In this document: positions 1-10,171 of the stretch, in pieces
Layout: the number at the start of each line of letters is the position of its first letter
Numbering within the stretch: position 1 is the first letter of the stretch
Assembly: GCA_009809945.1 (NCBI GenBank)
Contig: WTPW01000693.1
Span: 61,396-125,395, forward strand
DNA length: 64,000 nucleotides
Source of the DNA: Gigaspora margarita
Taxonomy: Eukaryota > Glomeromycota > Glomeromycetes > Diversisporales > Gigasporaceae
Reading direction: 5' to 3'
Notes under the pieces: generated by a model
Seen by the model: the letters and a program-made list of their open reading frames with translations, nothing else
Told to the model about the DNA's origin: nothing
Database searches by the model: none
Translations under genes and position numbers: made by a program

Positions 1-656
1 TGGAGTTATTCTTTATTGAAGCGAAAAGGTAGGGTTTTTTTTTTTTTTTTTCTCTTAATAAATACATGAGTTTTTAGACTACTCTAACTAATTCTTTTTT
101 TTTTTTTTTTTACTTACTATGACCTTAATTTCCTTGAACAAAGGTCAGAGGTGAATTTTTTTTTTTTTTTTCATACTTGGGGCAACGAAAGGCTTTTTGG
201 GCTCTTCGTTTGTGCTTTTTTTTTTTTTTTTTGTGCCAATACCACTAATTTAACGATGCCAAGACTAAGCTAATATTTTTTTTTTTTTTTTGGGGAATAA
301 ACAAACAATTACAGCTGAATTCTAGGTGCAAAAACTTTTTTTTTTTTTTTTTGGGCGGAATTACCATGCCCTCAAGCATGTGTAAATTCATGCGTAAAAT
401 CTATAGCTATCGAAATAGGCAATAAACAAACAATAGTAGGGAAATGACAGTTCGTTTTTTTTTTTTTTTTTCTCTGGCAGGCGTAGTTGCCATGTATTTC
501 TTCTAGGGGTCACTGCGGCATATTGCTTGTTCTATTTGGGGCTATGTCAATTCCACCATTTTCAAGAAATGATACTATCATAACGACATAAACAAAAGCA
601 AAAGTCCCTTAATGTAATCAAAAAAAAGAAAAAGTTTTTTTTTTTTTTTTTTCACA
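1..656 (-). repeat. 3' LTR of the gypsy element, partial
   Basis: Position 1 aligns with 9516 and position 656 with 10171 of the other LTR, almost gap-free, so this is the inner half of the 1351-bp LTR. It ends at 653-656 in the same CACA terminus. Large parts are overwritten by T blocks, described separately. The missing outer half lies beyond the window start. Confidence 0.9.
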
Positions 657-669
657 ATCTCCCACCCTT
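657..669 (-). promoter_or_regulatory. Polypurine tract of the gypsy element
   Basis: On the minus strand AAGGGTGGGAGAT directly precedes the LTR start TGTGA. This is the expected position of the plus-strand primer in an LTR retrotransposon. The same dinucleotide AT separates the opposite LTR from the primer-binding site. Confidence 0.75.
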
Positions 670-903
670 ATTTTTGAGTTCCACGAGAAATAGGGTTTTT
701 TTTTTTTTTTTACTTCTTAGGCTAGGACACTGACTACCTAGGCTGAATTGGGTTTTTTTTTTTTTTTTTTTTTTCAAGTATATTTCTTAGTCTTCCTTGT
801 TTATCTTTTTCAGCGTTTTTTTTTTTTTTTTAACAGTTTCCACGCTTGTGGAAACTATTATAGTTTTGCTTTCGGTTTTTTTTTTTTTTTTTACGACATA
901 TGT

Positions 904-1115
904 GGGTTACGCTATGATATCCATCCAGGGCTTCTTTTTTTTTTTTTTTTTCATGAAATACGGACGTATCCTTCCTTCTTACCGTCCCATTCAATTTTTT
1001 TTTTTTTTTTTCATTCGGTATGTTCATATGTATAGGTTACACTATGACATTCCTCTTTTTTTTTTTTTTTTGACTTATCCAGCAGATAATGCGGACGTTT
1101 CCTTCCTTCTTGCCG
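904..1115. repeat. Short direct duplication in the gypsy 3' region
   Basis: The stretch around GGTTACGCTATGATAT (904) recurs at 1035 as GGTTACACTATGACAT. Each is followed by a related stretch ending in CCTTCCTTCTT, at an offset of about 131 bases. T blocks cover part of both copies, so the true extent is uncertain. Confidence 0.5.
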
Positions 1116-1174
1116 TTTTTTTTTTTTTTTTCTTTTTCGAATTCTTCGGCTTCGAGGCAAATTATACGTGGGTT

Positions 1175-1206
<32 letters not shown>

Positions 1207-1209
<3 letters not shown>

Positions 1210-1725
1210 TTATTCATATATAGGTCATGTGCCCCTTCCTCGCACATAAGAGTCGTGACCAATCTTTCTTATACCTAGAGTCACGTCCTTCCTTCTTATT
1301 TCTTTACAAACGCAGTAATTGTTCATACTCACTTTGAGGCAAGTAATAAATTTTTTCGAGGGTGGTCCAGTTCGTGCAATACAACTGTTCAACTCTTTGT
1401 TGCCTGAACAACCTATATGTTCGGCTAGCAGCCTTAAAATAATACGGGGGAATGGTTCTTTGAAGCTTAAAAACTTCTCTTCTTGGGGATCGATTCAACA
1501 CCTCCCCCAAATAATAAGCGTGAACGAGGCTTTCTATTCGTTCTTCTTGGTTAAGGGCTTGAAGTAGCCTTTCATAAGCAATAGTTCCTTTTCTGCTAGT
1601 ATTTGGTCCTCTAGCGTAATGGCACGGTACCAGATCGGGCGGTGAAAGGTTAATGGTATTAAGGTCGATATAAATTTGGACCGCGTCGGTATTATTTAAA
1701 TTCATTTTTATTATTTATTGCATAT

Positions 1726-1761
<36 letters not shown>

Positions 1762-2122
1762 TTATTCATATATAGGTCATGTGCCCCTTCCTCGCACATA
1801 AGAGTCGTGACCAATCTTTCTTATACCTAGAGTCACGTCCTTCCTTCTTATTTCTTTACAAACGCAGTAATTGTTCATACTCACTTTGAGGCAAGTAATA
1901 AATTTTTTCGAGGGTGGTCCAGTTCGTGCAATACAACTGTTCAACTCTTTGTTGCCTGAACAACCTATATGTTCGGCTAGCAGCCTTAAAATAATACGGG
2001 GGAATGGTTCTTTGAAGCTTAAAAACTTCTCTTCTTGGGGATCGATTCAACACCTCCCCCAAATAATAAGCGTGAACGAGGCTTTCTATTCGTTCTTCTT
2101 GGTTAAGGGCTTGAAGTAGCCT
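1207..2122. repeat. Tandem duplication of about 550 bp in the 3' region of the gypsy element
   Basis: A unit starting AAGTTATTCATATATAGG occurs at 1207-1725 and again at 1759-2122, offset by 552 bases and essentially identical over the shared 360 bases. Each unit ends in ATAG plus a run of about 33 T. The second copy is shortened and has an ambiguous base at its joint. It could be a real duplication or a misassembly beside the damaged contig end. Near-identity plus N favours misassembly. Confidence 0.7.
1304..1705 (-). pseudogene. Small extra frame between integrase and 3' LTR of the gypsy element
   Basis: A 133-codon minus-strand frame lies downstream of integrase and upstream of the polypurine tract, in the element's orientation. 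It has no membrane segment or signal peptide. It is rich in Leu, Tyr and Arg (for example AYYLGEVLNRSPRREVFKLQ and a C-terminal WTTLEKIYYLPQSEYEQLL). I do not recognise a named domain. The style resembles small uncharacterised proteins I associate with arbuscular mycorrhizal fungal genomes, but that is a memory-based impression. A shortened second copy lies in the tandem duplication. It could be an accessory element gene or captured host sequence. It is treated as part of the fossil. Confidence 0.5.
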
Positions 2123-2124
2123 NT

Positions 2125-2139
<15 letters not shown>

Positions 2140-2171
<32 letters not shown>

Positions 2172-2340
2172 GAAAAAGACTACTGTCTGGCGCGGTCTTT
2201 TAGCTGTCTTTTTATACTCTTCGCTCGTAGTATGGTTTCAAAATTTTCTTGTTTATAGGCGCAGCAAGAACTTTTCTACTCATTTCTCGAAGCTTGTAAG
2301 CACCATTTAGGAGGATATCGTGTATGTAATATGGTCCCTT
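2140..2340. other. Low-complexity T/A junction and end of the integrase region
   Basis: A T run followed by an A-rich stretch (2128-2180) separates the tandem duplication from integrase. The remainder is AT-rich and continues the element. No separate gene is visible. Confidence 0.5.
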
Positions 2341-3230
2341 CTATTTGGGTTCAAGTTTGTGGCTTCGGGTGCCCATTACTCTTGCATTATAAACAAGCAC
2401 CTTGTCACCTATGGTGAAGTCTGGGGTGGCAATAATCTGTTGGTCGTGTTGTGCCTTTTGTTTGTTTTGGGCAGCCCTTATCTGTTGCACTGCCTCCTCA
2501 TGGGCCCACTGGAGGTCATGATCGATCTCGTATATCCTCTGAATTATTGTCCCTTGCAACAGGTCTGGGGAATTGCTAGGGTGCAGGGGTAACTTGGCCT
2601 GCCGGCCGTATACCAAATAAAAGGGTATTTCACGGGTAGATGCTTGCTTTGCAGTCCGGTATGCAAATAAAATAGACGATACAAGTAGGTCCCAGTCTCT
2701 TACATTTTCTACCAACCGGGACAAAGAGCTACATAAAGTCTTGTTGAACCGTTCGACCAACCCATTAGTTTGGGGGTGGTAGGGGGTCGAATAATGGTGG
2801 TTGATCGTTAGTTCAGCCATTAATTCGTCAATGAGGTGGTTACAGAAATGGGATCCCCTATCCGTTAGTATGCTGTTAGGGCATCCATGTCGGCATACTA
2901 TCTCTTTGTAAATAAATTTAGCCACCTCTTTTGCATCATCCTTTGGGATGGCACGAGCTTCCAGCCACTTTGTCAAGTAATCGGTGGCTACAACAATATA
3001 CCGATTGGTACGAGGTGTGACGGGTAAGGGTCTGACTATATCAATGCCGATCCTATGGAACGGGGCTTCCACGGGTATAGGATGGAGTGGCTCCCGTGAC
3101 TTCTGAGTCCCATGCCGTTGACAATTTTCACAGGTTCGGACATACTCGTGTATATCCTGGTACATAGTGGGCCAATAATAATAGTCTCAGATCTTATTAA
3201 ACATAATATCCTTCCCAAAATGAGCACCTA
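2341..3230 (-). pseudogene. Gypsy integrase region
   Basis: This is the integrase part of the pol fossil. The end of the zinc-binding module is visible (CENCQRHGT), followed by the RNase H-fold core, with GIDIVRPLP around the first Asp, ILTDRGSHF around the second and the conserved VERFNKTL stretch around the Glu helix. The C-terminal part carries GDKVLVYNARV, the start of a GPY/F-like module. No chromodomain was seen. Integrase would insert the cDNA copy into host DNA. The region follows RNase H after an unusually long spacer. Confidence 0.9.
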
Positions 3231-3922
3231 GCGGGTGGTCGCGGGCAAGTTTAAGGATATTATTCATTTCCCCTTCGTGTAGGACTCTAACCGATTTCTT
3301 CCCTTTATTTTTCTTATATAGGACCCCCTTTTCTAGACGAAAGAATCAACTCTGCCTCTCCAATTGCTTTCGCTGTGGCTTGTCGAGGTGTGAGGGATAC
3401 TGTCAGTGTTGTAAGTAGGTCTTAATTGTTGGTAATGTTGGGGTTCCATTTTCTTTTATGCCAGGCTACCGACGACCTGGACTGGATTGAGCTTAATGTC
3501 AGGTTTCGTATATCGAGTTTGGGTACACAAATTATGCTTCGTTTCTAACTTCTTTGGGGTTTTGCTCTTTCTTCCAGTTCAGCTATTTATCCCTCAGTGT
3601 ACCGCTCAGCCGGTTGGGTATCACTGCAGGATACCTCCGGAAATTCTTCGACTCATCCTTGAGCAACAAGTTCTAGGTAATTCATGGCAGATCGTAACGT
3701 AGCCAGAGAAAATCTAGCGAAGAAAAAAAACAATTCTAATGAAAAATCGGTAGTGGGACTTAGCAATATTTCGTTAAATCAGTGATTAGGGCCCCTCGAC
3801 TCACCCCAATCTGTCCTGATCAACCTCTCTCTAACATCAGGTCTGTAATATAATACCGGTTTTTTTTTTTTTTTATGATAACAAAAGAAAAGAAAAGAGA
3901 GCTAGCCAGAAGTGCTCTTCCT

Positions 3923-4216
3923 CTATAAAGAGTCGCAATAGTCCCAATTAATATATTTATTGAAGGCAAGGAGTTCTTCTTCGGAAGTATCACTCTCATC
4001 GGAGGTGGTCACTTCATGAAAGCCCCATTCGGAGGGGGTATACTCTGGGTAAATACGAGGTGGTTGTTCGAGCATTTCATAGTCCTCTTCATCCTCAAAT
4101 TCGGGTGAATGGCCTTCTTCTCCCCACTGGAGTAAATCGATGAGGTAAGCCTCGTCCATATTTTCGTTCTTCAAAATATGATTCGAGTTGGGTGCCTCAA
4201 TTCGGCCATACCCCAC
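3923..4216 (-). other. Acidic spacer between RNase H and integrase of the gypsy element
   Basis: About 1.5 kb separates the RNase H and integrase regions. Within it a roughly 95-codon minus-strand frame is very rich in Glu and Asp (for example GHSPEFEDEEDYEMLEQPP and SDESDTSEEELLAF). In most gypsy elements the interval is much shorter. The flanks (3300-3900 and 4220-4700) also look like acidic, decayed coding sequence. Function unknown. It may be a disordered linker of the polyprotein. Part of the fossil. Confidence 0.55.
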
Positions 4217-4717
4217 TCATTCGGTCCAGGCTGTCTCAGCCTATAACTCACGGGCTAGTTGTTGTATTATCGCCTCCCGGTGCCTTTCTGTTTCGATATA
4301 GCTGCTGGAATAACCTGAATCTTCATTACTATTCGTACTCCAGTCACTCTCTTCGGATATTATGGCCGATTCTTCTTCTATATCTTCGTCCCATCCACCA
4401 TAGTTAACCTCCTCGGTGGGCCAACCCGGGGTCTCCTTATCAAAGTCATCAGGTGGGAAATTTTGCTATGCGACTCGGTAGGCTTCAATTTCGGGGCCGT
4501 TTGACTCGGGTATCAGATGGTCAGTAGGTCTTTGTCCTAGTTTCTGTATGCCACCTGTCAATTCATCCTGAGCATCAGTTTGTGCGGGTAACTCTGTCAT
4601 CATTCTTGATAACACATCTGCATTGTGGTGTAACCTTCCAGCCTGGTGTACTATGGTAAAGTTATAGGGCTGTAACTGTAGTATCCATCGAGCCCTATAT
4701 CCCTTTAGAGCTGACTT

Positions 4718-5140
4718 TTAGAGCCACTTTAGGGCGGAGTGGTCAGTGACAATTACGAAGGGTTTATACCCCAAATAATGGTAAAAATATTCCACGGCCC
4801 ATACTACGGCATAACACTCTAACTCGGTTGTGGCATAATTTCTTTCTGGTTGGGTGAGGCTTTTACTGGCGTATGCTATAGCATACTCTCTCTTATGTTC
4901 ATCTTTTTGGGCCAATACTGCACCCAACCCGACACCTGAGGCATCAGTGTGAAGGTAGAACATTCGGTCGAAATCAGGGTAGCGCAATACGGGGGCCGAG
5001 GTAAGGTAATCTTTTAATTTATTAAATGCTTCCTCTTGTGCTTCCTTCCACTCATAACTTACTCCCTTCTCTAACAAGTAATGTAACGGTTTGGCTATGG
5101 TGGCAAATCCAGGGATAAACCGTCGGTAGTAGGACACTAG
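4718..5140 (-). pseudogene. Gypsy RNase H region
   Basis: It shows YYRRFIPGF and AKPLHYLLEKG of the RT connection, then FYLHTDASGVGLGAVLAQ with the first catalytic Asp and the YASKSLTQPERNY and TTELECYAVVWA motifs with the catalytic Glu. VTDHSALKWL supplies the next Asp. This order is typical of the Ty3/gypsy RNase H that degrades the RNA strand during reverse transcription. Confidence 0.9.
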
Positions 5141-5149
5141 ACCGACGAA

Positions 5150-6172
5150 CGCTCAGAGCATGGTTAGATTGGTTGGGGTAGGGAATCCCCTTACTTTAGC
5201 TACTTTGTCCAGGTCAGGTCTTATACCATTTTTATTCACCACGTGACCCAAGAATTTAATCTCTTGTCGAAACAGGTCACATTTTTCTGAGTTCAATTTC
5301 AAACCGGCAGCACGAATTTTGGCAAACACTTGACAGATATGCCCTAAGTGGTTATCGAACGTGGGCGAATAGATGATAATATCATCTAAATAAACAGCCA
5401 CGAAGTGCCCTATGTATGCACTAAGCACGTGGTTCATGGTTTGTTGGAATGTGCCCGGGGCATTATATAATCCAAAGGGCATTACCCAGAAGGTGTAGAC
5501 CCCTTGCTTTGTAATAAAGGCTGTTTTCTCTTGGTCACATGGTCATACACCGATTTGCCAATACCCACTAGCTAAATCGAGACTGGAAAACTATTGGGCG
5601 GTACCGAATACCTCTAGTAGGTCATCAATCCGGGGCAGGGGGTAGGCATCTTTTTTAGTTACGGCATTTAATTTGCAGTAATCGACACATAACCGTAACT
5701 TCCTACTTTTCTTTGGGACTATAACTACGGGGGAAGTCCAGGAGCTCTTAATTTCATATATTAGGCCTTGGTCTAATAATTTCTTAATTTCCTCTTGTAG
5801 GAACTCTTGGGCATCCGGGGCTATTCGATACGCAGGTTGTTTAATAGGTCAGGCATCCCGGTATCTATTTCATGCTAGACTCCGGGAGCATACCCCAACT
5901 CATCTGAGCCACTGGAGAATAGGTCCCAGTACTTCCTTAAGGTTCGTATGGCTCTCTCTTTTTGTTCTTCATTTACTGTGACTTCCGGTACTAATTGTTC
6001 TACAAAGTTTTTAGGGACCGGTTGTAAATCTTTGTCACAGGTGAAGGTAGGAAGTTTTTCTACGTCGGTAATGTATATGGCCGGACTATTTTCTTCTTCG
6101 TATAAGAAGGGGAGGTCTATATTTCCCGTATGATAACTTTCCACCTCTTCTATCTGCTCTTTCTCATAGTTA
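5150..6172 (-). pseudogene. Gypsy reverse transcriptase region
   Basis: Recognisable blocks are MPFGLYNAPGTFQQTMNHVL, then VYLDDIIIYS containing the Y-x-D-D catalytic box, then FLGHVVNKNGIRPD of the thumb. An N-terminal stretch at about 5875-6144 (RTLRKYWDLFS and similar) corresponds to the linker ahead of RT in gypsy polyproteins. The region abuts the inserted DNA transposon at 6173. Decayed, part of the fossil. Confidence 0.9.
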
Positions 6173-6882
6173 TTGTTATCCTATATCCACTTCTTTAAAG
6201 ATAGTAGGTAACTAGAGCGACCTTAGACAGTGAACACTTTGTGTAACCTCACTTGTTACTGNGANNTANCTAAGTCGNNAGGCNTTTTTNNANAAAACTT
6301 AACAAAGAAGATTTATGGTAATTTGCAATTATGAAAGAGGCAACAATTAAAAGTATATGAAGATACTAGTAACTGTTTAATTTGTGTAGTAAATAAAGGT
6401 TTTATTTATTGAAAGAGTATGAAGACTCGATGTTGAACTTGGGGTCCACATCGGCTGCTTTTATACATTTTTGTTTTTCACAAATGTAACGGTCTATATC
6501 TATTACATGTGCAATAAATGCTATATCTACTACTAATAAAATATATAGTATAAATAGTATAAATGTAATATATGAAATAAATGATATATGTGTTATAAAT
6601 AAAATATAGAGTATATATGCTTTAAATATGACATGTTTTATAAATGCCATATATGCACTTTGGCGCGCAGTAGATCTCCTAGCCAATCAAATTGTAGATC
6701 CTATATTTGATTATTTATTGGTTCCGATCTTGGCAACCAGTGGTCGTACAGGGATGATCTATAGCTCGTTAGAACCGTCTCGATGAGCTGATTCGAATGG
6801 TGGTCGTTTTATTCAATTCCGATCAGTGGATCAAGAGTCATGAGCGATTTTGTGTTTTATAGCCATTTCTATAGGTTAACAT
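6173..6882. mobile_element. Non-autonomous TIR transposon with TA target, inserted in the gypsy element
   Basis: The left end TTGTTATCCTATA and the reverse complement of the right end (TGTTAACCTATAG) form imperfect terminal inverted repeats, flanked on both sides by TA. An inverted copy of the whole element lies at 12616-13314, which confirms the boundaries. The roughly 700 bp interior encodes no transposase. A hydrophobic frame (about 6402-6686, minus) rests on repetitive TTTATTTAT sequence and is not convincing. A TA duplication suggests a Tc1/mariner or pogo-type transposase acting in trans. Several ambiguous bases lie at 6272-6293. Confidence 0.8.
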
Positions 6883-6999
6883 TATCAAAGAAGTCTTCTT
6901 CTTCTTTTTCTTCCTCTGGAACTTCATTAGGGATAACCAGTGGGTCCTCACGGGTTTGGATAATAGGAACTTCTGTGCTTTCTCTAGAGTATAGGAACT

Positions 7000-7400
7000 C
7001 CAATTTATTTTCATCGAAGTGGAGGCGTGCTCAGATCTTTTGGAACCAATCGATTCCCAACAACATTGTTTCGTCGGTGGACTCGATAATCTGGAAGTTG
7101 GTGGGTACTAAAACACTTCCTATGGCCAATTTTAATTTGGGAACCCTACCCAAGGCTTGCTTTCTGGTTCCATCGGTGGTTACTACGACTGCTGTCGAGG
7201 GCTCCTGTATTAGAATACCCAATTTATCAAGCAATTTTTTTGACATTATACTCACAGCTGCACCCGAGTCCAAAACGGCTAGTATTAGATTATTTTTAAC
7301 CCTAACATAGCATTTGGCTGCAGTGGTCTTGGTACCAGGGATAGGTCGACTAAGTTGGTTTCTTCCAGGACTGGTATAACAGGTCATCGAAGGGCTTGGG
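7000..7400 (-). pseudogene. Gypsy aspartic protease region
   Basis: The motif VLDSGAAVSIM contains the Asp-Ser-Gly catalytic triad of retropepsins. It is followed by a conserved ELGI-like stretch (LLDKLGILIQ) and LGIDWFQKI near the end, where retropepsins carry a hydrophobic-Leu-Gly pair. It sits between Gag and RT as expected. Part of the fossil. Confidence 0.85.
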
Positions 7401-7742
7401 CCATATATTGCCTTTGCTTCGGGATCTGCAACAACTGTCCGATGGTAGCATTGGCTCGTTGAGCCAAAATATCTTCGGCGACATTATAAGTTAGAATTTG
7501 GTCTACCACTGATGGACCTCTTCTATGCTTTGGACGAGTTATGACTTCAGGCTGGGGTAGTTGTGGGGTTACTTCCATAAGAGCGGGACCCATCGATATT
7601 GATTGGGTATATTTTGGTCATTAGCGACTCTTTTTCATAGTCGCTCGTCCCAACCTGTCTCATTATCCTGTCTTTCCTTCCTTTTTACGGCGTAAAGTTC
7701 TTCCTCCGGGTCGGGTTGATATAGGTCGCATAAATTAACAGT

Positions 7743-8710
7743 TCAGGGTNGGGTATTCGTNGTANGGGCATTAGTATGGGAAGGTCGTGGGGCCTGATGC
7801 CCTTCCGAAAGGCAATTCCAGGCAATATGCCCTTTTTCACCACACTTGAAGCAGGTGAGCCCTTCATGATTTGGGGGTCGATATTGGTATGATCTTCGTT
7901 GTGGTGTAGGGGAGTTATTTTCAGCTCCCACAGCAAGGTTGGTCATTAATTTCGCATAATTGGCAGCCAGTTGCTGCATTTGTCGAGCTAAATCATCCAC
8001 TGTGGTATGGTGGAGTTTGTTCCTTTTCTTATAATAATTTCCAGCTTCTATCCTTCTTGCAGCAGCTATAGCTGTATCTAAGTTTTTGGGGTCACCGAGA
8101 GACATTAATGCGGCAGTTTTTCCTTGAAGTCCCCCGAGGAACATCCGGATGACATATGTATTGGGAAGTCAGTGGTTCGGGTCAACCTTCTTTAATAACT
8201 TTTTAAACTTATAGGCGTACTTATCCACCTTTTCATTTCCGCCCTGTACGAGAGTATTCAACTCTATCTGCCATTGGTGCCTTCGTTCCGGGGTGGCAAA
8301 ATATTTTACGAACAATTGCACAAAGCTGTCGTCTGAGTTTTCCTCATCATCCCAGTAAAGTAGGTCTTCTTTATGGTCATTGTACCAGCTTGCTGCAATT
8401 CCAGATAAGTGCCCTGATGCAATTCTAATTTTTCTCCCTCGACCCCAGTTATTGGCATCTGCGGCCCGTTCGAACGCTTCGATACACTCCACAGGTCTTC
8501 ATCTTCTTCTCCTGTAAAAGTTTTTACGCGGACCCAATTATTTTCACGCAGCGTGGGTGGGACATCATGCAAAGCAATGTTCCTAAAAGCCTGAGCTATG
8601 TCACGTAGTAGATTCTGCATTTGGTTTTGCTCTTGCTGTGGCTCGTCTTCAGCTGGCAGTTCGGGGGCCAGTAGGGGTCAATGATCTTCGTAGTTATCAA
8701 TATCCGACAT
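7743..8710 (-). pseudogene. Gypsy Gag (capsid and zinc knuckle) region
   Basis: The natural start is ATG at 8710 (MSDIDNYED). The capsid-like part reads SGIAASWYNDH, WDDEENSDDSFVQLFVKYFA and YAYKFKKLLKKVDP, the usual retrotransposon Gag signature. Near 7830 a zinc knuckle CFKCGEKGHIAWNC (C-x2-C-x4-H-x4-C) would bind RNA. Ambiguous bases lie at 7750-7765. Part of the fossil. Confidence 0.88.
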
Positions 8711-8800
8711 GATAGGGGTAGTCGAATTATCCTTAGTGGGGTTATTGGTTTTGAGTATGGGCTTCTATGGTAGTGGTAGGTAATTATTTATAGTAGTTTG

Positions 8801-8818
8801 ATCTCACAGTCACCACCA
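8801..8818 (-). promoter_or_regulatory. Primer-binding site of the gypsy element
   Basis: Two bases inside the 5' LTR, the minus strand reads TGGTGGTGACTGTGAGAT. It begins with TGG, complementary to a tRNA 3' CCA end. I cannot say which tRNA without a search. Confidence 0.7.
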
Positions 8819-8820
8819 AT

Positions 8821-10171
8821 TGTGAGGATTGTTGACAATCGGCTAATCAAATAAAATACACTAACAACACCTATATCTATCTAAACTAATAACTAACAAT
8901 CCGGCAAGACTCTTGATCCTCGAATTGGCAGGCAGAAAGAGGCATGAAAGATTTGGTCTGGGTCTTGAGGTTCTTTATGTGTCTTGCTGCGGCGTGGATA
9001 AACAAAGATAAGTATCTTTAATATTTTTCGTTTATGTCTTCGGGTGGTGGTCCTAAGTCCAATCTACTTATATAAATCAGCTTTATGTTAGGGTACTTGG
9101 GTAAAAGGGTTAAATACGATCGTTAATATTATTAATGATCGGCACGTGATCAAGGGCGAAATTGGGTTGATGCAGGTGATTAATTGAACAATGGGGCGAT
9201 TGATTGTCGAATAAATCAGGCAATCAAAGGGGTTTAATCGATTGATGGTTTATATATAAAGGTGATTAATTCAAACTTTCTTTCTTAACGGGGTTACAAT
9301 TTAAATGGAGTTCAAAACGCGGGTTACAATGTCACAACTAACGATATGGCTTTAATTTAGAAAATCGAATATTCACGGGTACAAGGTAGGTTCAATAAGC
9401 GAGTTTTATTATAACAAACTGGGTTTAACAACAAGTGAAACTTCTTAACACTTCTACTCTTATTTCAAAGGTTAGAACTCAAGTCCGTCTGAGTTATTCA
9501 AATGTGAACTCATTCTGGAGTTATTCTTTATTGAAGCGAAAAGGTAGGGTTTATATACTTTTTACACTCTTAATAAATACATGAGTTTTTAGACTACTCT
9601 AACTAATTCTATTGAATTCGTCTCTAACTTACTATGACCTTAATTTCCTTGAACAAAGGTCAGAGGCGAATTCCTACACCTCGAGGCGCACTTGGGGCAA
9701 CGAAAGGCTTTTCAGGCTTTTCGTTTGTGCCGGAGTCAAACTTACATATGCCAATACCACTAATTTAATGATGCCAAGACTAAGCTAAATACATTGTTTA
9801 GTAAAAGGGGGAATAAACAAACAATTACAGCCGAATTCTAGGTGCAAAAACTAAATTGGGGCTGTAGTGGGCGGAATTACCATGCCCTCAAGCATGTGTA
9901 AATTCATGCGTAAAATCTATGGCTATCGAAATAGGTAATAAACAAACAATGGTAGCGAAATGACAGTTCATAAGAACTGGTTGGTGGCTCTGGCAGGTGT
10001 AGTTGCCATGTGTTTCTTCTAGGGGTCACTGCGGCATATTGCTTGTTCTATTTGGGGCTATGTCGATTCCACCATTTTCGAGAAATGAAACTATTATAAC
10101 GACATAAACAAAAGCAAAAGTCCCTTAATGTAATCAAAAAAAAGAAAAAGTCCCTGATAGAGCCCGTCACA
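8821..10171 (-). repeat. 5' LTR of the gypsy element, complete (1351 bp)
   Basis: The LTR is bounded on the plus strand by TGTGAGGATTGTTGAC at 8821 and GCCCGTCACA at 10171, so both strands start TGTGA and end TCACA. The inner boundary abuts the primer-binding site. The outer boundary is fixed by loss of homology with the other LTR at 10171. The promoter and transcript start should lie here, but I did not locate them. The adjacent AGGTG (10172-10176) is a candidate 5-bp target duplication with no partner visible. Confidence 0.9.

Larger units (their letters stand above)
36..1206. other. 17 T blocks at a strict 60-base period (probable data artefact)
   Basis: In 17 of the first 20 sixty-base segments, offsets 36-51 are all T; the segments starting at 361, 481 and 541 are spared. 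The last block runs on to 1206. Where the intact LTR copy (9516-10171) can be compared, ordinary unique sequence of the same 16-base length stands at each place. Bases were therefore replaced rather than inserted. The blocks keep register with window position 1. This looks like masking or file-handling damage and not biology. Base calls and frames in this stretch should not be trusted. Confidence 0.9.
1..10171 (-). mobile_element. Ty3/gypsy-type LTR retrotransposon (fossil, broken)
   Basis: Read on the minus strand the order is 5' LTR (8821-10171), primer-binding site, Gag, aspartic protease, reverse transcriptase, RNase H, integrase, a small extra frame, polypurine tract and 3' LTR (1-656, cut by the window edge). 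Integrase after RNase H is the Ty3/gypsy order. The two LTRs differ at roughly 3-4 percent of comparable positions by eye, so insertion is fairly recent but not new. The coding part is interrupted in several places (roughly ten, including ambiguous bases), so I call it dead. A DNA transposon of about 710 bp is inserted between protease and RT. The element itself interrupts a Crypton-like gene. Its left target duplication lies outside the window. Confidence 0.93.

Noticed and set aside
1-664. Treating the T blocks as natural poly(T) insertions or a 60-bp phased DNA-bending signal
   Set aside because: The other LTR shows equal-length replaced sequence, so nothing was inserted, and the register follows position 1.
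748-1262. Phe-rich plus frames and Lys-rich minus frames
   Set aside because: They owe their openness to the T blocks, which are an artefact.
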